A stretch of 64,000 bases of DNA from contig NC_092573.1 in the NCBI RefSeq assembly GCF_037975245.1, forward strand, positions 22,475,265 to 22,539,264, given 5' to 3'. Source of the stretch: Apostichopus japonicus. Its lineage: Eukaryota; Echinodermata; Holothuroidea; Aspidochirotida; Stichopodidae. The notes below the pieces were generated by a model that ran no database searches, had not been told where the DNA came from, and saw nothing but the letters and a program-made list of their open reading frames with translations. Both the position numbers and the translations under genes were made by a program. Position 1 is the stretch's first letter, and each line of letters opens with the position of its first letter. Positions 1 to 10,604 of the stretch are shown here, one piece after another.

Positions 1-1235
1 TTTAATCACAATTTTTGTGATGTTCAGAAAAATATTAAAACATAAATGAAAAAAAATAAAACAAGTAAACAAGAAGGAAAAAAAAGAGGAGGAACTTTAA
101 TTTGGCTTCGTAACTCAATCAACCTCAACTGGATAGCTTCCATACCAATTTTCTTCTACGAATATTTGTTGACCTACTTTTACTTCAGGACCCACGGTGA
201 TGAATAAATAGCGTTTAAATGACTGAGAACAAGATGGCGTCGGGTTCGATGATATTTTTTAACCTTAAAGTAGCTTCTTTGGTCGATGTGGAGCAACTTT
301 TCAATGATATTCTGATATTTATATCGAGGGATTGAATCGGTCGAGAAAGTTGTTATTTCCTTGCTTATCAAGTTTAGAATTTTACCTTTGACTTGTGCAA
401 ACAATCCGGGGAGGGGGGGACGGGGTGGAGTTGGCAATCCAGGAGGGGTGTCTTAGTTTGATTAATTACAAGTTTGTTTCTGATATTAATTCATTGTCAA
501 ATATCAAAGGTCACTTACCACAGTGACAAATCTAAGACAAAGGACACTGGGGGAGTGGTGGGAGGAGGAGGGGGGGTGGGGTGCAATAATTTTTAGATAC
601 TAAAATTACTACCAATATAGCAGTGCATAAAAGACCTTGATTAACCTTGATTAGAGACAAACAAAGGAGACCTCTTTGAACCTCTAGGATATTGACTGCA
701 CAAACCATTTCTTTGACCACCGTTTACTGCTGTTTTTTATGGTTGACTGGAATTCAGGCGCATTGATAGGTGCAATCCGCTGGTTTGAGGGTTTTCTAAA
801 CAATTGTTCCTTTTTGCATCAAGAGATGCACCAAATATAAACTGCTTTTCTGATTTCTTTGCGAAGAAAGAAAGACCTTGATTAACCGGTGTAAGATCAT
901 GAGTTTAAAATTCCTTTATACCAGGAATGCCAGCAGGGTTTGCCCCTAGGTCCTAAAAGTTGTAGGGACTTGGATGTCCCAAAGACTATCTAAGCTAATG
1001 TTGGAATCTTCATGAAAATCCAGAGAAAAAATTGCGGTATAGGCTCCAATTTGCATATGCTACAGTGTGTTACGATAATAGTTAAAAATTTGCGGAAAAA
1101 GCTCATACCTGTTTCAACTGGGACGAAAAGATCGTGTGGAAATTTCAAAATCTGGAAAAAGACGGAATTCCGGCTATTGCCGGAATTTGGCATCCCTGTT
1201 ATACCAAAAATGTTTTAGGGGGAATTAAACTTTAC
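1..1235. other. Presumed FASTKD intron 5; no exon found
   Basis: No RAP-like exon could be identified on the minus strand here. The stretch holds poly-G/C tracts near 410-425 and 545-580 and a decayed TIR element at about 922-1198. A short plus-strand reading frame starting AAGATGGCG at 233 was considered and not accepted. Confidence 0.5.
922..1198. mobile_element. Decayed hAT-like miniature element (277 bp)
   Basis: The left end CAGGAATGCCA and the right end TGGCATCCCTG are inverted repeats with one mismatch. TTATACCA occurs at 916-923 and directly after the right end at 1199-1206. On the left the duplication overlaps the first two bases (CA) of the element, as if one CA of an original CA-CA had been lost. 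CAG-type ends and an 8-bp duplication are typical of hAT elements. No coding capacity is seen. Confidence 0.55.
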
Positions 1236-1332
1236 CTCTGAGAGCTGTCGTCGAGGGTTTGAGGTAGAGATAGACGGTGTTCATCAACGGACATTTCTGG
1301 TATCCCATCTCCCGACAAGTCAACTTGCACGT
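1236..1332 (-). CDS. FASTKD exon 5 (97 bp), last exon seen
   Basis: The acceptor is TTTTCGTTCGCAG and the donor GTAAAG. It enters in phase 1 and leaves in phase 2. It encodes DVQVDLSGDGIPEMSVDEHR and a further short segment. The phases agree with exon 4. The following exon, expected to begin the RAP domain, was not found. Confidence 0.75.
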
Positions 1333-4300
1333 CTGCGAACGAAAACCATCGATTTTTCATTAATTCAAAACGAGAAAATTGTTCTCTCGAGTTTTGATGT
1401 CTTATCCTGATGTTTGACATGAACATGGTCTTTGAATGCTTTGGCAAAAGTGACGTTATGCCTGTAATATACAGAATGCACTGCGCACAACCGATTCCAA
1501 TGGCTACATCACCCAATATTGTTAATTGTATCCTCAGCAGCAGTATGTTTTCTTTTTTAAAGGTGAATGCCGGAGAAACTGATGATCACAGCTGCAGTAT
1601 TAGAAACACCCCTTACAGTATGCAGGAGTGTTTCAGCAGGTTCTGTTTGATAACTGACAATGTATGTTATTAGCTTGACCAATCAGAACACTGGTCAGTA
1701 AAAGAGTTGATGTTCTTTATAAACATAGACAGCACAGAGACACAACAATAGCATTCATATGTGTGTTTGTGTGCACAAATGAACATCACCATTAGTAATT
1801 TGTTGACAAAAGGGCAAGATCTTCAGCTTGCTTCGGGTCGGCCGCTATTCGAGATATTTCGGTTTTTATGTTCAATCGGTCTAATTTGGACAATTTCTGG
1901 GAACCTTCTCCAAACGGGTATAAACCTGGGGATTTGCTACACCATGAATATTTTAGCACCTTAATCCACTAGATTATACCAATGTTGTGTATTCTTTTTA
2001 CAGTTTAATATCTTTCTTATGCAAATGAACTCACCTCCTGGGGTTCTAATGTGAGGCAGAATGGGTGAAGTCTTAAGATATTCACGCCCACCGACGACCC
2101 TCGTTAGAGTTTCGAGGATAAACTTTGTTTCACTTCTCTGTTCTGGGATGAACAGATTCGTACCGTGAGGAACGGAAAGGCTTCTTCTTCTAAACTCCTG
2201 AAATTGAAAGAACTCATGAATATGTTTTTTATAATCAGATTATGAGCTATACTTACTATACCAAATATTCAGAATGTTGATATATTATTTGACAGAATGT
2301 CAATCAAAAGTTCAAAACCTATGAATTGGATAAGTGTGGTCTATTGATGTGATTAAATCTAAGGAGATGTTTAATTGTCCTATTAATTAATTAATTAAAC
2401 CTCATTGTCTCAGAGAGAGCTACCTGCTAATGCTTACACTGCCCAATTTACTGTATTGAAATCTCCTTTGCTTCATAGTTGTGTCTATCTCTACAAATAG
2501 GTAATGATGAACGTATCCAATGAAGTAACAGAAATAACGGCTAAAAACTGATCTTTTCAATCCATGCTTCTTACTTCAGAGTGATCTTCATTCTACAACT
2601 AAAAATGATGAAGTTGTTGCTTCTTGCTTCACATTGACTATTTATGGCAACAGACAATGCTAATGTTATCTCATCAATTGTCTCTCCTTGATCCAGAGAG
2701 ATACCTATCCTTTACTTTCATCAACAATAAACGATGAACCTATTGCTACTAATTATCTGGCCTTGATCAGCCAGAGCAATGGATAATATGGAATGTAAAC
2801 TATATTGTAAACTATAAATTGACTATTCCTACTTCAATCTATAGTAGAAGAATCATTCACATTATTTCAATAAACTTCAATAAAATGGAACATTCCCATC
2901 AGCAAGGAAAACATCCTGATGTCACAAAGATTGATCAGGTCTCTAAACTAATTTTTGGTTGTAAGTACAGACCGATGATGTACACTTAATTATACATTAC
3001 TAGAACCGGCAATGCTTCACTTTATGTTAATATGTCGTACAAAACCTAGCACTGAAAATAATACCACATTAGACTACAATGCTGTCTACAAATTACAGCT
3101 GAAACCTATAAATTTTAAAATATTTTACATGGTGGGAGTGGTGGGAGGGGGAGAGATGCTACCTAAAATCTAAGGGGGAGGGGCACACTTGCATAGAATC
3201 CTTTGAGGTTATACAATCAATGAAAGATTACCTGTGGTAACCTGTTTCCGTTGTACTCAGGTCTCTCAATACGGACTGAATTATCTAGAATAACCAGCTG
3301 CTTGTAAATGTCATCAAAGTTGTAATCTGAAAACAATAAAACAGATGATGAATATTCATGCTGATGCAAATAGGAATAAAAGTGACCTGTGGGGTCGGTG
3401 AAGGCATGTTACGAATGCAACTCTCCAGTATCTCTACAGAGGGCGCTGTCCCAATGAGAGTTATCTGTACCGTTAACAGATCTCTGAATGAAACTGACAC
3501 CATCGCAGGGAAAGAGCCCACAAGCCCGATGAACTGACATACAGATGCATCAGGGGATCGGCTAGTTCAAGGTTCCACTTGTCCAGTTTTGGCAGAACGA
3601 AAAATCAAGGTACTTAGAACAATTAGTTTGACTTGAATTTTCCAAAAATATGTTTCAAAATATCTCTTCTTTAACAAATATGAGCAAAATTATGATCTGA
3701 AGTCAGAAAATGGAATATAACAAGTTTTCACAGACCCAGATAGGACTGATATATGAAAGCCCCCTCTGTTGATTTTTGACATAACTGGAGATCCCTGTTG
3801 TTATTTATAAATTAGGTAGATCAGAGTGAAAATGTACAGAGGAGACAGTGCAGGGCAGGAATCAACTACAACGTTTCTAAACATTTATTATAACTAAAAT
3901 TGATTAAACCTATTTTAATCAAACTTTTGAAAGTTTAAGATAAACTCCATGTCTAAAGGTATGTTACATTCAGCAAATATAATGTTGAATATTTAAGTAT
4001 TATTGCATTAACATACAAAGTTTGCTGAAATTAAATAAAACTTTGTAATTCCTTTCAACTTTAGTCTTTTTACCACAGTTATCACAAAGTATGTTGCATG
4101 TGTAAAAAAGCAAAAGAAAGGAAAAAGTCCAAAATCATGTTGATAAAATTGACCAGAGAAATATTTACTCATTGTATTTTTAATCATGTATTCCTTCTAA
4201 GCAAAGATAGGCAAGGAATACCCCTTTAATGATTGAATTCACATGGGGCATTTGACCTCTAATACAGAGGAAGACGTGCCATGCAATCTGACTCCCAGGC

Positions 4301-7300
4301 TACGTCAGCAAAAGACTCTCTCATCGCATCCGATTGGTTACTTAGCAACCAAAACCTACACCACAATAATCCCTGTTGTCTTCTTCTGAAGGTCCAGACA
4401 TGTTTTCAGAGAGAAGGACAAAACACAGAGAGATTTTTTTTATTTTTTATAGATCGGAAAAAAAATATATATAAGACTCTCTATTGGCTGAAATGTACTG
4501 GATCTGTTTCAGTTTCTAGGATTGGGTCATAAATATGGTTGCTGCTACCTTACACTCGAATTTTAAACAAACGTAAGAGGATCCGGTAAACAAAGGAGTG
4601 ATTTGCTTGGCTAGTGAAGCAAACCGTGGCTCATTTTCTAAGAATGACACAGGCACTCAATACAAGGTGTGACTGACACCAAAAATATCTTGTTTAGGTG
4701 GTGGGACAAACAGATTATGTTTTACCTGTTTGATCTCATCCATTGTGATGATGGCGAGATCGTACTGCGAGGAACAATTTACACCGATAAGCATGAAAGT
4801 AGTTGGAATTGTTCAAAAGAGGAAAACTCATGCAAATATATATTTATTCACATGGTATTTATTAACTGTTATTTCAAGAATTCTTTGTTGTATGACTATC
4901 AGCTAGTGGGTCAAGTTACTTAAAGGGTTCACTGCCTACCTTCTGTTGAAAAGTAAACAAAACTTCTATTCCAAACATTTCTATTGCAAACATTTCCAAA
5001 CATTTCTATTCCAAACAGATTTTTTGACTGTAACAAAAGACATTTAGCCAATGTTTGATGTTAAAACCCTCATATGATCCATTTTTCATATTCATCTATC
5101 TATCTCACAAGGTCACTTTCTATCCTTTCATTTTGTGAGCTAGTTTAAACACTGGCTTGGAATGGCTTAAAGGATTGGTTCAGGTGTCTGACATGTCTTT
5201 CTTGTATGAAAGAGCTTAAAAAGACAAACAGAATAGTGAAGAAACTACCATGATAGCATTCTCTGTTAAGGAGATATCACACTTTGAAGATTTCAAAATT
5301 TCTTTGCAAATGACTGGTGTAGAAAGACTAACTGTGAGGGTGTGATGTCACATCCTCACTTCCTTAACATGTGTCAATATATTTCATTAAAAAATAATTG
5401 CATTTTTTTCACAAATCTAAAGAAATATAATCAAACATTCTTCAGATGTTAAATCTCAAATACTTCCCTTGACACATATGAGATCTCCTGACGTATCTTT
5501 GGTTGTAAGTCATAAAATCTTACAAAATATTTTAATAAAATAACAAAGTTCTTTCAGGACTGTGAGGATATGACGTCACAGCTAGTCTGATTTCAGCAGT
5601 TTCTACACAATCAGATAGAACTTTAAACTTGAATATCTCCTAAACGGAAAAAGATATTGAATAATTTCTTCACTATAGGGTTTCTTTTACTGTCCTCTTT
5701 CATATAAGATAAACATTTGTGACACCTGAACTAGTCCTTTAAAGCAGCTGGGTGTCTTTGCAGCATAACTTCTCCCAACTTTTCCTGTGATCAAGTATTT
5801 TTGGACATTTAACTGTTTAAGAACATGTTCAAAACCCATTTATTAACTTTTATTTGATACACCACAAATTCCAAATCTGAACTTCATAGACCAGGGCTAT
5901 ATGTAAGAGGGTATTCAATTCTTTTCTGCTAAATTGAAAGTACCGACTTGATCTTTTTACTATGACTTCCTAAGAGAAACTGATCAATTTAATATCACCT
6001 ATCAGGCCTTTCCCCTCTTCTCTATGTTTCATGTTGAGAATTTTATCACTAAACACATTTCATACATCGATTTTACCAACGCCCGGAGACTCAAGTTCTC
6101 TGAGCTACTCCAATGGTCTGTGATGTTATTAGGTTAAATTTACTGTAAAACCTTCATTTATTCAGTATCATGATTTGTTCTCGAAATGAGATACATTTAG
6201 AATGTTTTCATTCAGAAGTCAATGTACCATATCACTCCGATAGGGTTTGTGAAACAACATATATTCAATTTAAGAATTTGGTAAATGATTAAGCATGTAA
6301 CCTAAAATTGCCAGACATTGTTTAAATTACAATAAATTTAAAAATTAATAATTTTGGAAATTTGCAATGCTATCCAGAGACAGTTTTCTTCTTTCGTCGT
6401 TGGCATGTATTGAGAAATACTTAAAAGGAACTCAGTCATGTCCATGGCAAACTGAGTTGCAACTGCATGGAAAAGTTAATACCAATATTGTATTTTTTTT
6501 TAAATGCTGAATCACTATTTATGAAAATAATGAAGACAAACTGTACCTTCACAGGCCTTTAGAAACGTCTGGTCAAATGTTCTGTTGATTAGCTCAAGAG
6601 GATAAATGTCTAAAAAGCAGAGAGCTATCAATGACCGGATTTGCTGCATCGGATAACGGAGAAAGGATTTCTCGTTCTTCGTCAACTGTTCCACAAGGCC
6701 GTCGAAGAGGTCTTCGCTATCTGGTGGTGAGTAATTTACACGGCCAAATGCCCACAGAAGCATCCATATATCCTTCACTCTGATGAAAAAAAATTAAATT
6801 AAATTAAACAAATGAAGTAAGACTTGAAATAAGATAAATGTGATTGCCCGGAGAAACTATCAAACCGATCCGAATAAGCAAAGGCTTTTGATATAACTGT
6901 ACAAGACTAATACAGCCATTTCAGGAACCTGTTATGAAACATCAAATAAAATACTTAACGGTGCAGTTTGCATGAGAATACTGTTTCTACTCGAGAAAAT
7001 AACACTTCACACTCCAAACACTTGATTTCTAAAGACGGTTGCAGAAAATATTTAACACACAGACTGACCAATGACCAGGAAGTCAGTTCCTACCTGACAA
7101 TTCAAACAAAAGACAAGTTTCATAGGAATTATGAGAATAAATATGAAAGCATGAAAGGGTATAACAGCATAACTCTGGCATGCATAGAATCAACATCACC
7201 AACTTGCACTGAGGGGATATTCCACACATCTGTAACTATAATTGATACGGAAACAAACTTACACAGCAATTTGAGTTTGCCGAAAGTTGAACGTTAAGCA

Positions 7301-8691
7301 GAGAATTTTTTTGTCTATGCTGATATCATTACTTTTGCCATCAAACCTTATCGGTATAAAAACTTTTGATTTATTTTGTGTTTCAAAATCTGGTATTACG
7401 ACATTCAATTTATCTTCCACACAACTGAAAATGGTTTCAAATCTATGTAAGTTTATCTAGGAAGGACACATCACCTCATTGGTTCTTTCTGTACGTCTCT
7501 CAGACACGACACGCATCTTTCAGAAATGGCGTTGTACAATCCACGGTGAAAGCATCGTAACTTGGCAAAGGCAGCTGCGATGTGAGGCACGGCGATGAAA
7601 TTGATCGAGGAGAGCGACGGTTGAAGCTCGGCCGCGACTTCTTGAAGGGTTCCGTGATCCCTCTTGTAGGAACGTGACAGGAAACGAAGAAGGGTGACCA
7701 AGTCGTATTCGGAACCCGGTTCGGTTGCGATCGAATGAATACGAGACATCACTTTCTCTGCGAGCGGTTTGGATTCTATCCGTTGTCTGCACTTTAGAAA
7801 CCCTTCACAGATAATGGTTAGTTCTGACATACTAAGGTTCTCTATAACTGTTTCAGTTTGTGAAACAAAGTTGGACACAACATCTTTCTGTACATCTTTG
7901 TGAAGGCTAACGAAGTAAAATACTTGCACCAAATGATGAAGTCGTAAGTCGTCTCGACCGGAGAGTTCTCTCAGAGCCATCTCGAAGGTGACGTTGTCAA
8001 ACTTGCCCATCAGATGCCACCAATCGCAAACTTTCAAGACGTTATCACTTTTCCATACTGCAAATTTGCTTTGACAATAACGTTTTAGCTGTCTCAATGT
8101 TGCAGAGTCTGGTACCAGGCGGTTGCCGAGAGTATCGTCCAGAACTCGAAAGAGGATCTGATCGGACAAATCGTCAAAATTGATCGTTTTGAGGTGCGAT
8201 TTTAATTTTTGGCTTTCCTTGAAGGTTTGTTTGATTTTGTTATTGAACATTGGTAATCTTCCAGGATTATCATCATGAATGTCATCCTCTGAGAATCCAT
8301 CTTCATCGTCTTCTCTTTCGTCCCATCTGGTCCTCGATCTACCAAAGCTGCAGTTTGCGTAGACCTCTTTTTGAAGAAATATCCTCTTTTTCCATCCAAG
8401 TCTTTTCTCTACATCTGGATTAAACTCAACCTGGATGTCACCAACTTCCTTCTTCCCAAAATGTCTCTCTTTGAGCTTAATGTTTGTGAGGAGGGAATTG
8501 AAATCTGTCTCCAGGGATCTGCTCTGGGACGCGTAGAAAGAATTGGTAAAGCTAGCAGGTATGGAACATGTTAGGCTCTTCTGCAAGAGATGGTTCGGGA
8601 AATTTGAGCTGCCGTTTGCAAGACCACTGCTTCGAATGTGATGACTCCTCCAAATATTCAACGACTGTTTTAATATGTTTTGTCTCATCAT
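1236..8691 (-). CDS. FAST kinase domain-containing (FASTKD-family) protein, 3' end outside window
   Basis: Five coding exons join in phase: 8691-7475, 6779-6547, 3326-3232, 2197-2035 and 1332-1236, giving about 601 residues so far. FASTKD proteins are mitochondrial RNA-binding proteins that control processing, stability and translation of mitochondrial transcripts. The N-terminus is basic and S/L-rich, as in a mitochondrial presequence. An acidic linker with repeated D and E lies near residues 120-145. The helical-repeat region is in exon 1, the FAST_1-like segment (DIWMLLWAFGRVNY) in exon 2, and the FAST_2 signature (LDNSVRIERPEYNG) in exon 3, continuing with VPHGTNLFIPEQRSETKFIL in exon 4. 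The family normally ends in a RAP domain. None was found in the first 1235 bp, so the last exon or exons probably lie left of the window. The family is clear, but the paralogue (FASTKD1-5 or TBRG4) is not assigned. The start is the first of two adjacent ATGs. The frame stays open upstream, so an upstream coding exon is not excluded. Confidence 0.85.
2035..2197 (-). CDS. FASTKD exon 4 (163 bp)
   Basis: The acceptor is TTTCAATTTCAG and the donor GTGAGT. It enters in phase 0 and leaves in phase 1. The product includes GTNLFIPEQRSETKFILETL and a following VVGGREYLKTS segment, typical of the part between FAST_2 and RAP in this family. Confidence 0.85.
3232..3326 (-). CDS. FASTKD exon 3 (95 bp)
   Basis: The acceptor is TTTTCAG and the donor GTAATC. 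It enters in phase 1 and leaves in phase 0. It carries LDNSVRIERPEYNGNRLP, the FAST_2 signature of a hydrophobic-LD stretch followed by a PxYxG motif. Confidence 0.85.
5171..5738. mobile_element. TTAA-flanked foldback MITE (T2/Kolobok-like), 568 bp
   Basis: The element lies in FASTKD intron 2 and is flanked by TTAA at 5167-5170 and 5739-5742. The ends are inverted repeats: AGGATTGGTTCAGGTGTC on the left and, read inward from the right, AGGACTAGTTCAGGTGTC. Imperfect complementarity continues inward for well over 100 bp, including GAAAGAG, AGTGAAGAAA and AGGAGATAT segments. The TTAAAGGA start matches the TTAAAGGRR end known from T2-type MITEs of the Kolobok superfamily. Further in, TGTGATGTCACA and ATGACGTCACAG motifs face each other. 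There is no ORF, so it is non-autonomous. Confidence 0.75.
6547..6779 (-). CDS. FASTKD exon 2 (233 bp)
   Basis: The exon enters in phase 2 after an acceptor ending TTTTTTTCATCAG and leaves in phase 1 at donor GTACAG. It encodes a FAST_1-like helical region containing DIWMLLWAFGRVNY and ending near FDQTFLKAC. Confidence 0.85.
7475..8691 (-). CDS. FASTKD exon 1 (1217 bp)
   Basis: This exon encodes residues 1-405 plus two bases of the next codon. It ends CCAATGAG before the donor GTGATG. Two plausible acceptors lie just upstream, with exon starts at 8744 (after TTTATCTTTACAG) and 8699 (after GTATACAG). A spliced 5' UTR or an upstream exon is therefore likely. Confidence 0.85.
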
Positions 8692-8836
8692 CACATTATC
8701 TGTATACTTACACAAGGGAGTAAAAAATATAAACTTTTCACGTTCTGTAAAGATAAATTAACAGCGAGCTTTTTCGATTATTCAAAATAATTACTGTATC
8801 TAGAGCTTGACTCTGCTCTTGTTCTGTCAGTCACAG

Positions 8837-8842
8837 TTTATT
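8837..8842 (-). terminator. MRPL54 polyadenylation signal AATAAA
   Basis: AATAAA begins two bases past the MRPL54 stop codon on the minus strand. If it is used, the 3' UTR would be only about 20-30 bases and the message would end about 100 bases before the FASTKD start codon. Confidence 0.5.
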
Positions 8843-8844
8843 TT

Positions 8845-9125
8845 TCAAAATTTTTTCAGTTTAGCCAGGCGGTTGTTTCTTTTCATGTTGATCTTGCGCA
8901 GTTTTTGCCAGTACTGCGGTGTCTCTGGGTCCAATTCTTCAAGTGTTTTCGGTGGACCGATGTGTAAATCCCAGAGCCAGTCTGGGTACTCTTCGTCGGG
9001 TTTCAGCTCTACGTCACTCCCCTCTTTGAAATAATTAGACCCGACGCAATATTTAACCAAGTCTTCAGGGTTCTTGTTGACTTCTATGGGTTCCTCTTCC
9101 ACTACAACGGCAGGCTGGCCTTTAC
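8845..9125 (-). CDS. MRPL54: MRPL54 exon 2 (281 bp)
   Basis: It follows the acceptor TTTTCTCGGCAG and ends in TGA at 8845-8847. It carries the conserved mL54 core and the basic C-terminus. Confidence 0.9.
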
Positions 9126-10599
9126 CTGCCGAGAAAACACACGCAGGTGAGAACAAACAGTGTAGGATTCAGTGGTGTATCAGAGAAGGAGAATGGGCCC
9201 TCCAATTCTGGCATGTGTTTGAAATTAAAAGTTATTCTACTGTACATACTTGCATAAATAATGTTGCTCAGAACAAGGTACTACGTAAGTGGAAAAGTTG
9301 AGATCGCTTCACAAATGCATTCCTTATCTATCTCTTCTTAAAAGGCAACTTTATTTCGGTAGTATTTTCAGAAATCAGAATGTACATGTAGATACTTGTC
9401 TTGCAGGTCCCCTCTTCCAAGAAATCCATGATCCGCCACTGTTTATTTATTTAACCAGATGTTCACTTTGTGAATGTATGTGTGATGTCATCATAAATAT
9501 CTGCATTTACTAAAGTAATTGGGTAATGGGACAGATAAAAATATTCCCAAAAATACTTTGCAAATTCATGTGAAAAGGGTAAGGAGATCATCTTAATGAT
9601 CTGCTTTGCAAGGAATGAATATTTTAACATTTAGCATAGTAACTTTGAAATAGAGAGTTTTTATTATAATGTATATGAAGGTTCTGAGTAAACAAACTCA
9701 ATACTTGTAATTGGCATTCTGCTTAGCATATTTCTGCTATAGAACATAAATCATTTGTCGGTTTAAACATCTAAGTCATGAAATTCAGCATCAATGGTAC
9801 ATTCACAACTAATCTTTTACCCTGCGCGTTGTGTTTCTTAGTAAGTATAACTCATCAGATGTTACTTGCAGTATCGAAATGATATAGGCATAATTTAGGC
9901 CTAATCAAGCTTATTAATATTAGCATTCAGAAACCAATTTGCTGTTAAGCCAAAGTAGCCTATAGCCTCCTAGGTCTTACTCTTACTAAATCTAATTGAT
10001 CAAGTTGGATATCATTCGTAAGACTAGGTTCCATGGTTACCGTCAGAACTATAGTCTAAGTAATGCTAGGTCTAACTTCTAGGCCTCAGTTAGTGTCTTA
10101 ATAGGCTAGACCTAGGCCTCATTTGCCTAGATGCCAATACTGGCCTTACTTTTGCATTAGACCTTGCCTGGGCCTAGTTTTGACAATTCTTTCAAGAAAA
10201 ACGATTCGATTTAAATATAAGGAAACACATCACACACCAGCTTATCACAGAAATATTTCCAAAGCGTATCTTCATAATTTGTTTGGTATATCGCTAGTGT
10301 AAGGTTAGACCGTATTATAGCCTAAAGTTGAGCAAAGGCCTCGTTGCTTAGTTCAATCCTAAGTTAGGCTAGGTTATTCCTATGGCATAGGCTAGTCCTT
10401 CCTGCACAGGTATTGTTAACTCACCAGCTTTCTTAGCAAAACTCGCCGTGAATGGAATGTGTGGTGATATTTTGAAATCAATAGACTTCGTTACTGGTAA
10501 AACGCCTTGAAACTTTACGGTTCTGCCACAAACCACGGAAAGAATTGATGTCAAATACTTAGGTTTTATGAGCAGATGCAAGGACATGGGGGCAGCCAT
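8845..10599 (-). CDS. MRPL54: Mitochondrial large ribosomal subunit protein mL54
   Basis: Two exons (10599-10425 and 9125-8845) join in phase 1 to give a 151-residue protein, slightly longer than the ~138 residues usual in mammals. mL54 is a structural protein of the mitochondrial 39S ribosomal subunit. Exon 1 encodes a presequence-like N-terminus (MAAPMSLHLLIKPKYLTSIL) rich in hydrophobic and basic residues and poor in acidic ones. Exon 2 carries the conserved family core: the VKYCVGSNYFKEG segment, the LKPDEEYPDWLW motif, the GPPKTLEELDPET motif, and a basic tail ending NRLAKLKKF. Splice sites are GCTG|GTGAGT and CTCGGCAG|GT. The start codon sits in a strong context (AACAAGATGG). An AATAAA lies two bases past the stop. 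The FASTKD gene follows on the same strand. The identification rests on the strong match of the C-terminal half to the family. Confidence 0.9.
10425..10599 (-). CDS. MRPL54: MRPL54 exon 1 (175 bp)
   Basis: The exon runs from the ATG at 10599 to donor GTGAGT. It encodes 58 residues plus the first base of a Gly codon. It is largely the mitochondrial targeting segment. Confidence 0.85.
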
Positions 10600-10604
10600 C
10601 TTGT
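10591..10604 (-). promoter_or_regulatory. YY1-like motif over the MRPL54 start codon
   Basis: On the minus strand the start codon is embedded in ACAAGATGGCTGCC, close to the YY1 consensus AAGATGGCGGC. YY1 sites overlapping the start codon are known at many metazoan ribosomal and mitochondrial gene promoters. Function here is inferred from motif and position only. Confidence 0.35.

Noticed and set aside
233-352. Plus-strand frame beginning AAGATGGCGTCG, which looks like a metazoan gene start
   Set aside because: The frame stops after about 39 codons and no convincing donor follows; no later exon could be linked.
3390-3536. Minus-strand exon-like segment reading GSFPAMVSVSFRDLLTVQ between FASTKD exons 2 and 3
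   Set aside because: In the phase required by the flanking exons it contains a stop, the donor (GTCACT) is poor, and the ACAGAGGGCGCTGT motif is common in repeats.
4714-4758. Minus-strand 39-bp exon-like segment reading YDLAIITMDEIKQ between CTCGCAG and GTAAAA
   Set aside because: It needs phase 0 entry, but exon 2 leaves in phase 1, and in that phase a stop appears.
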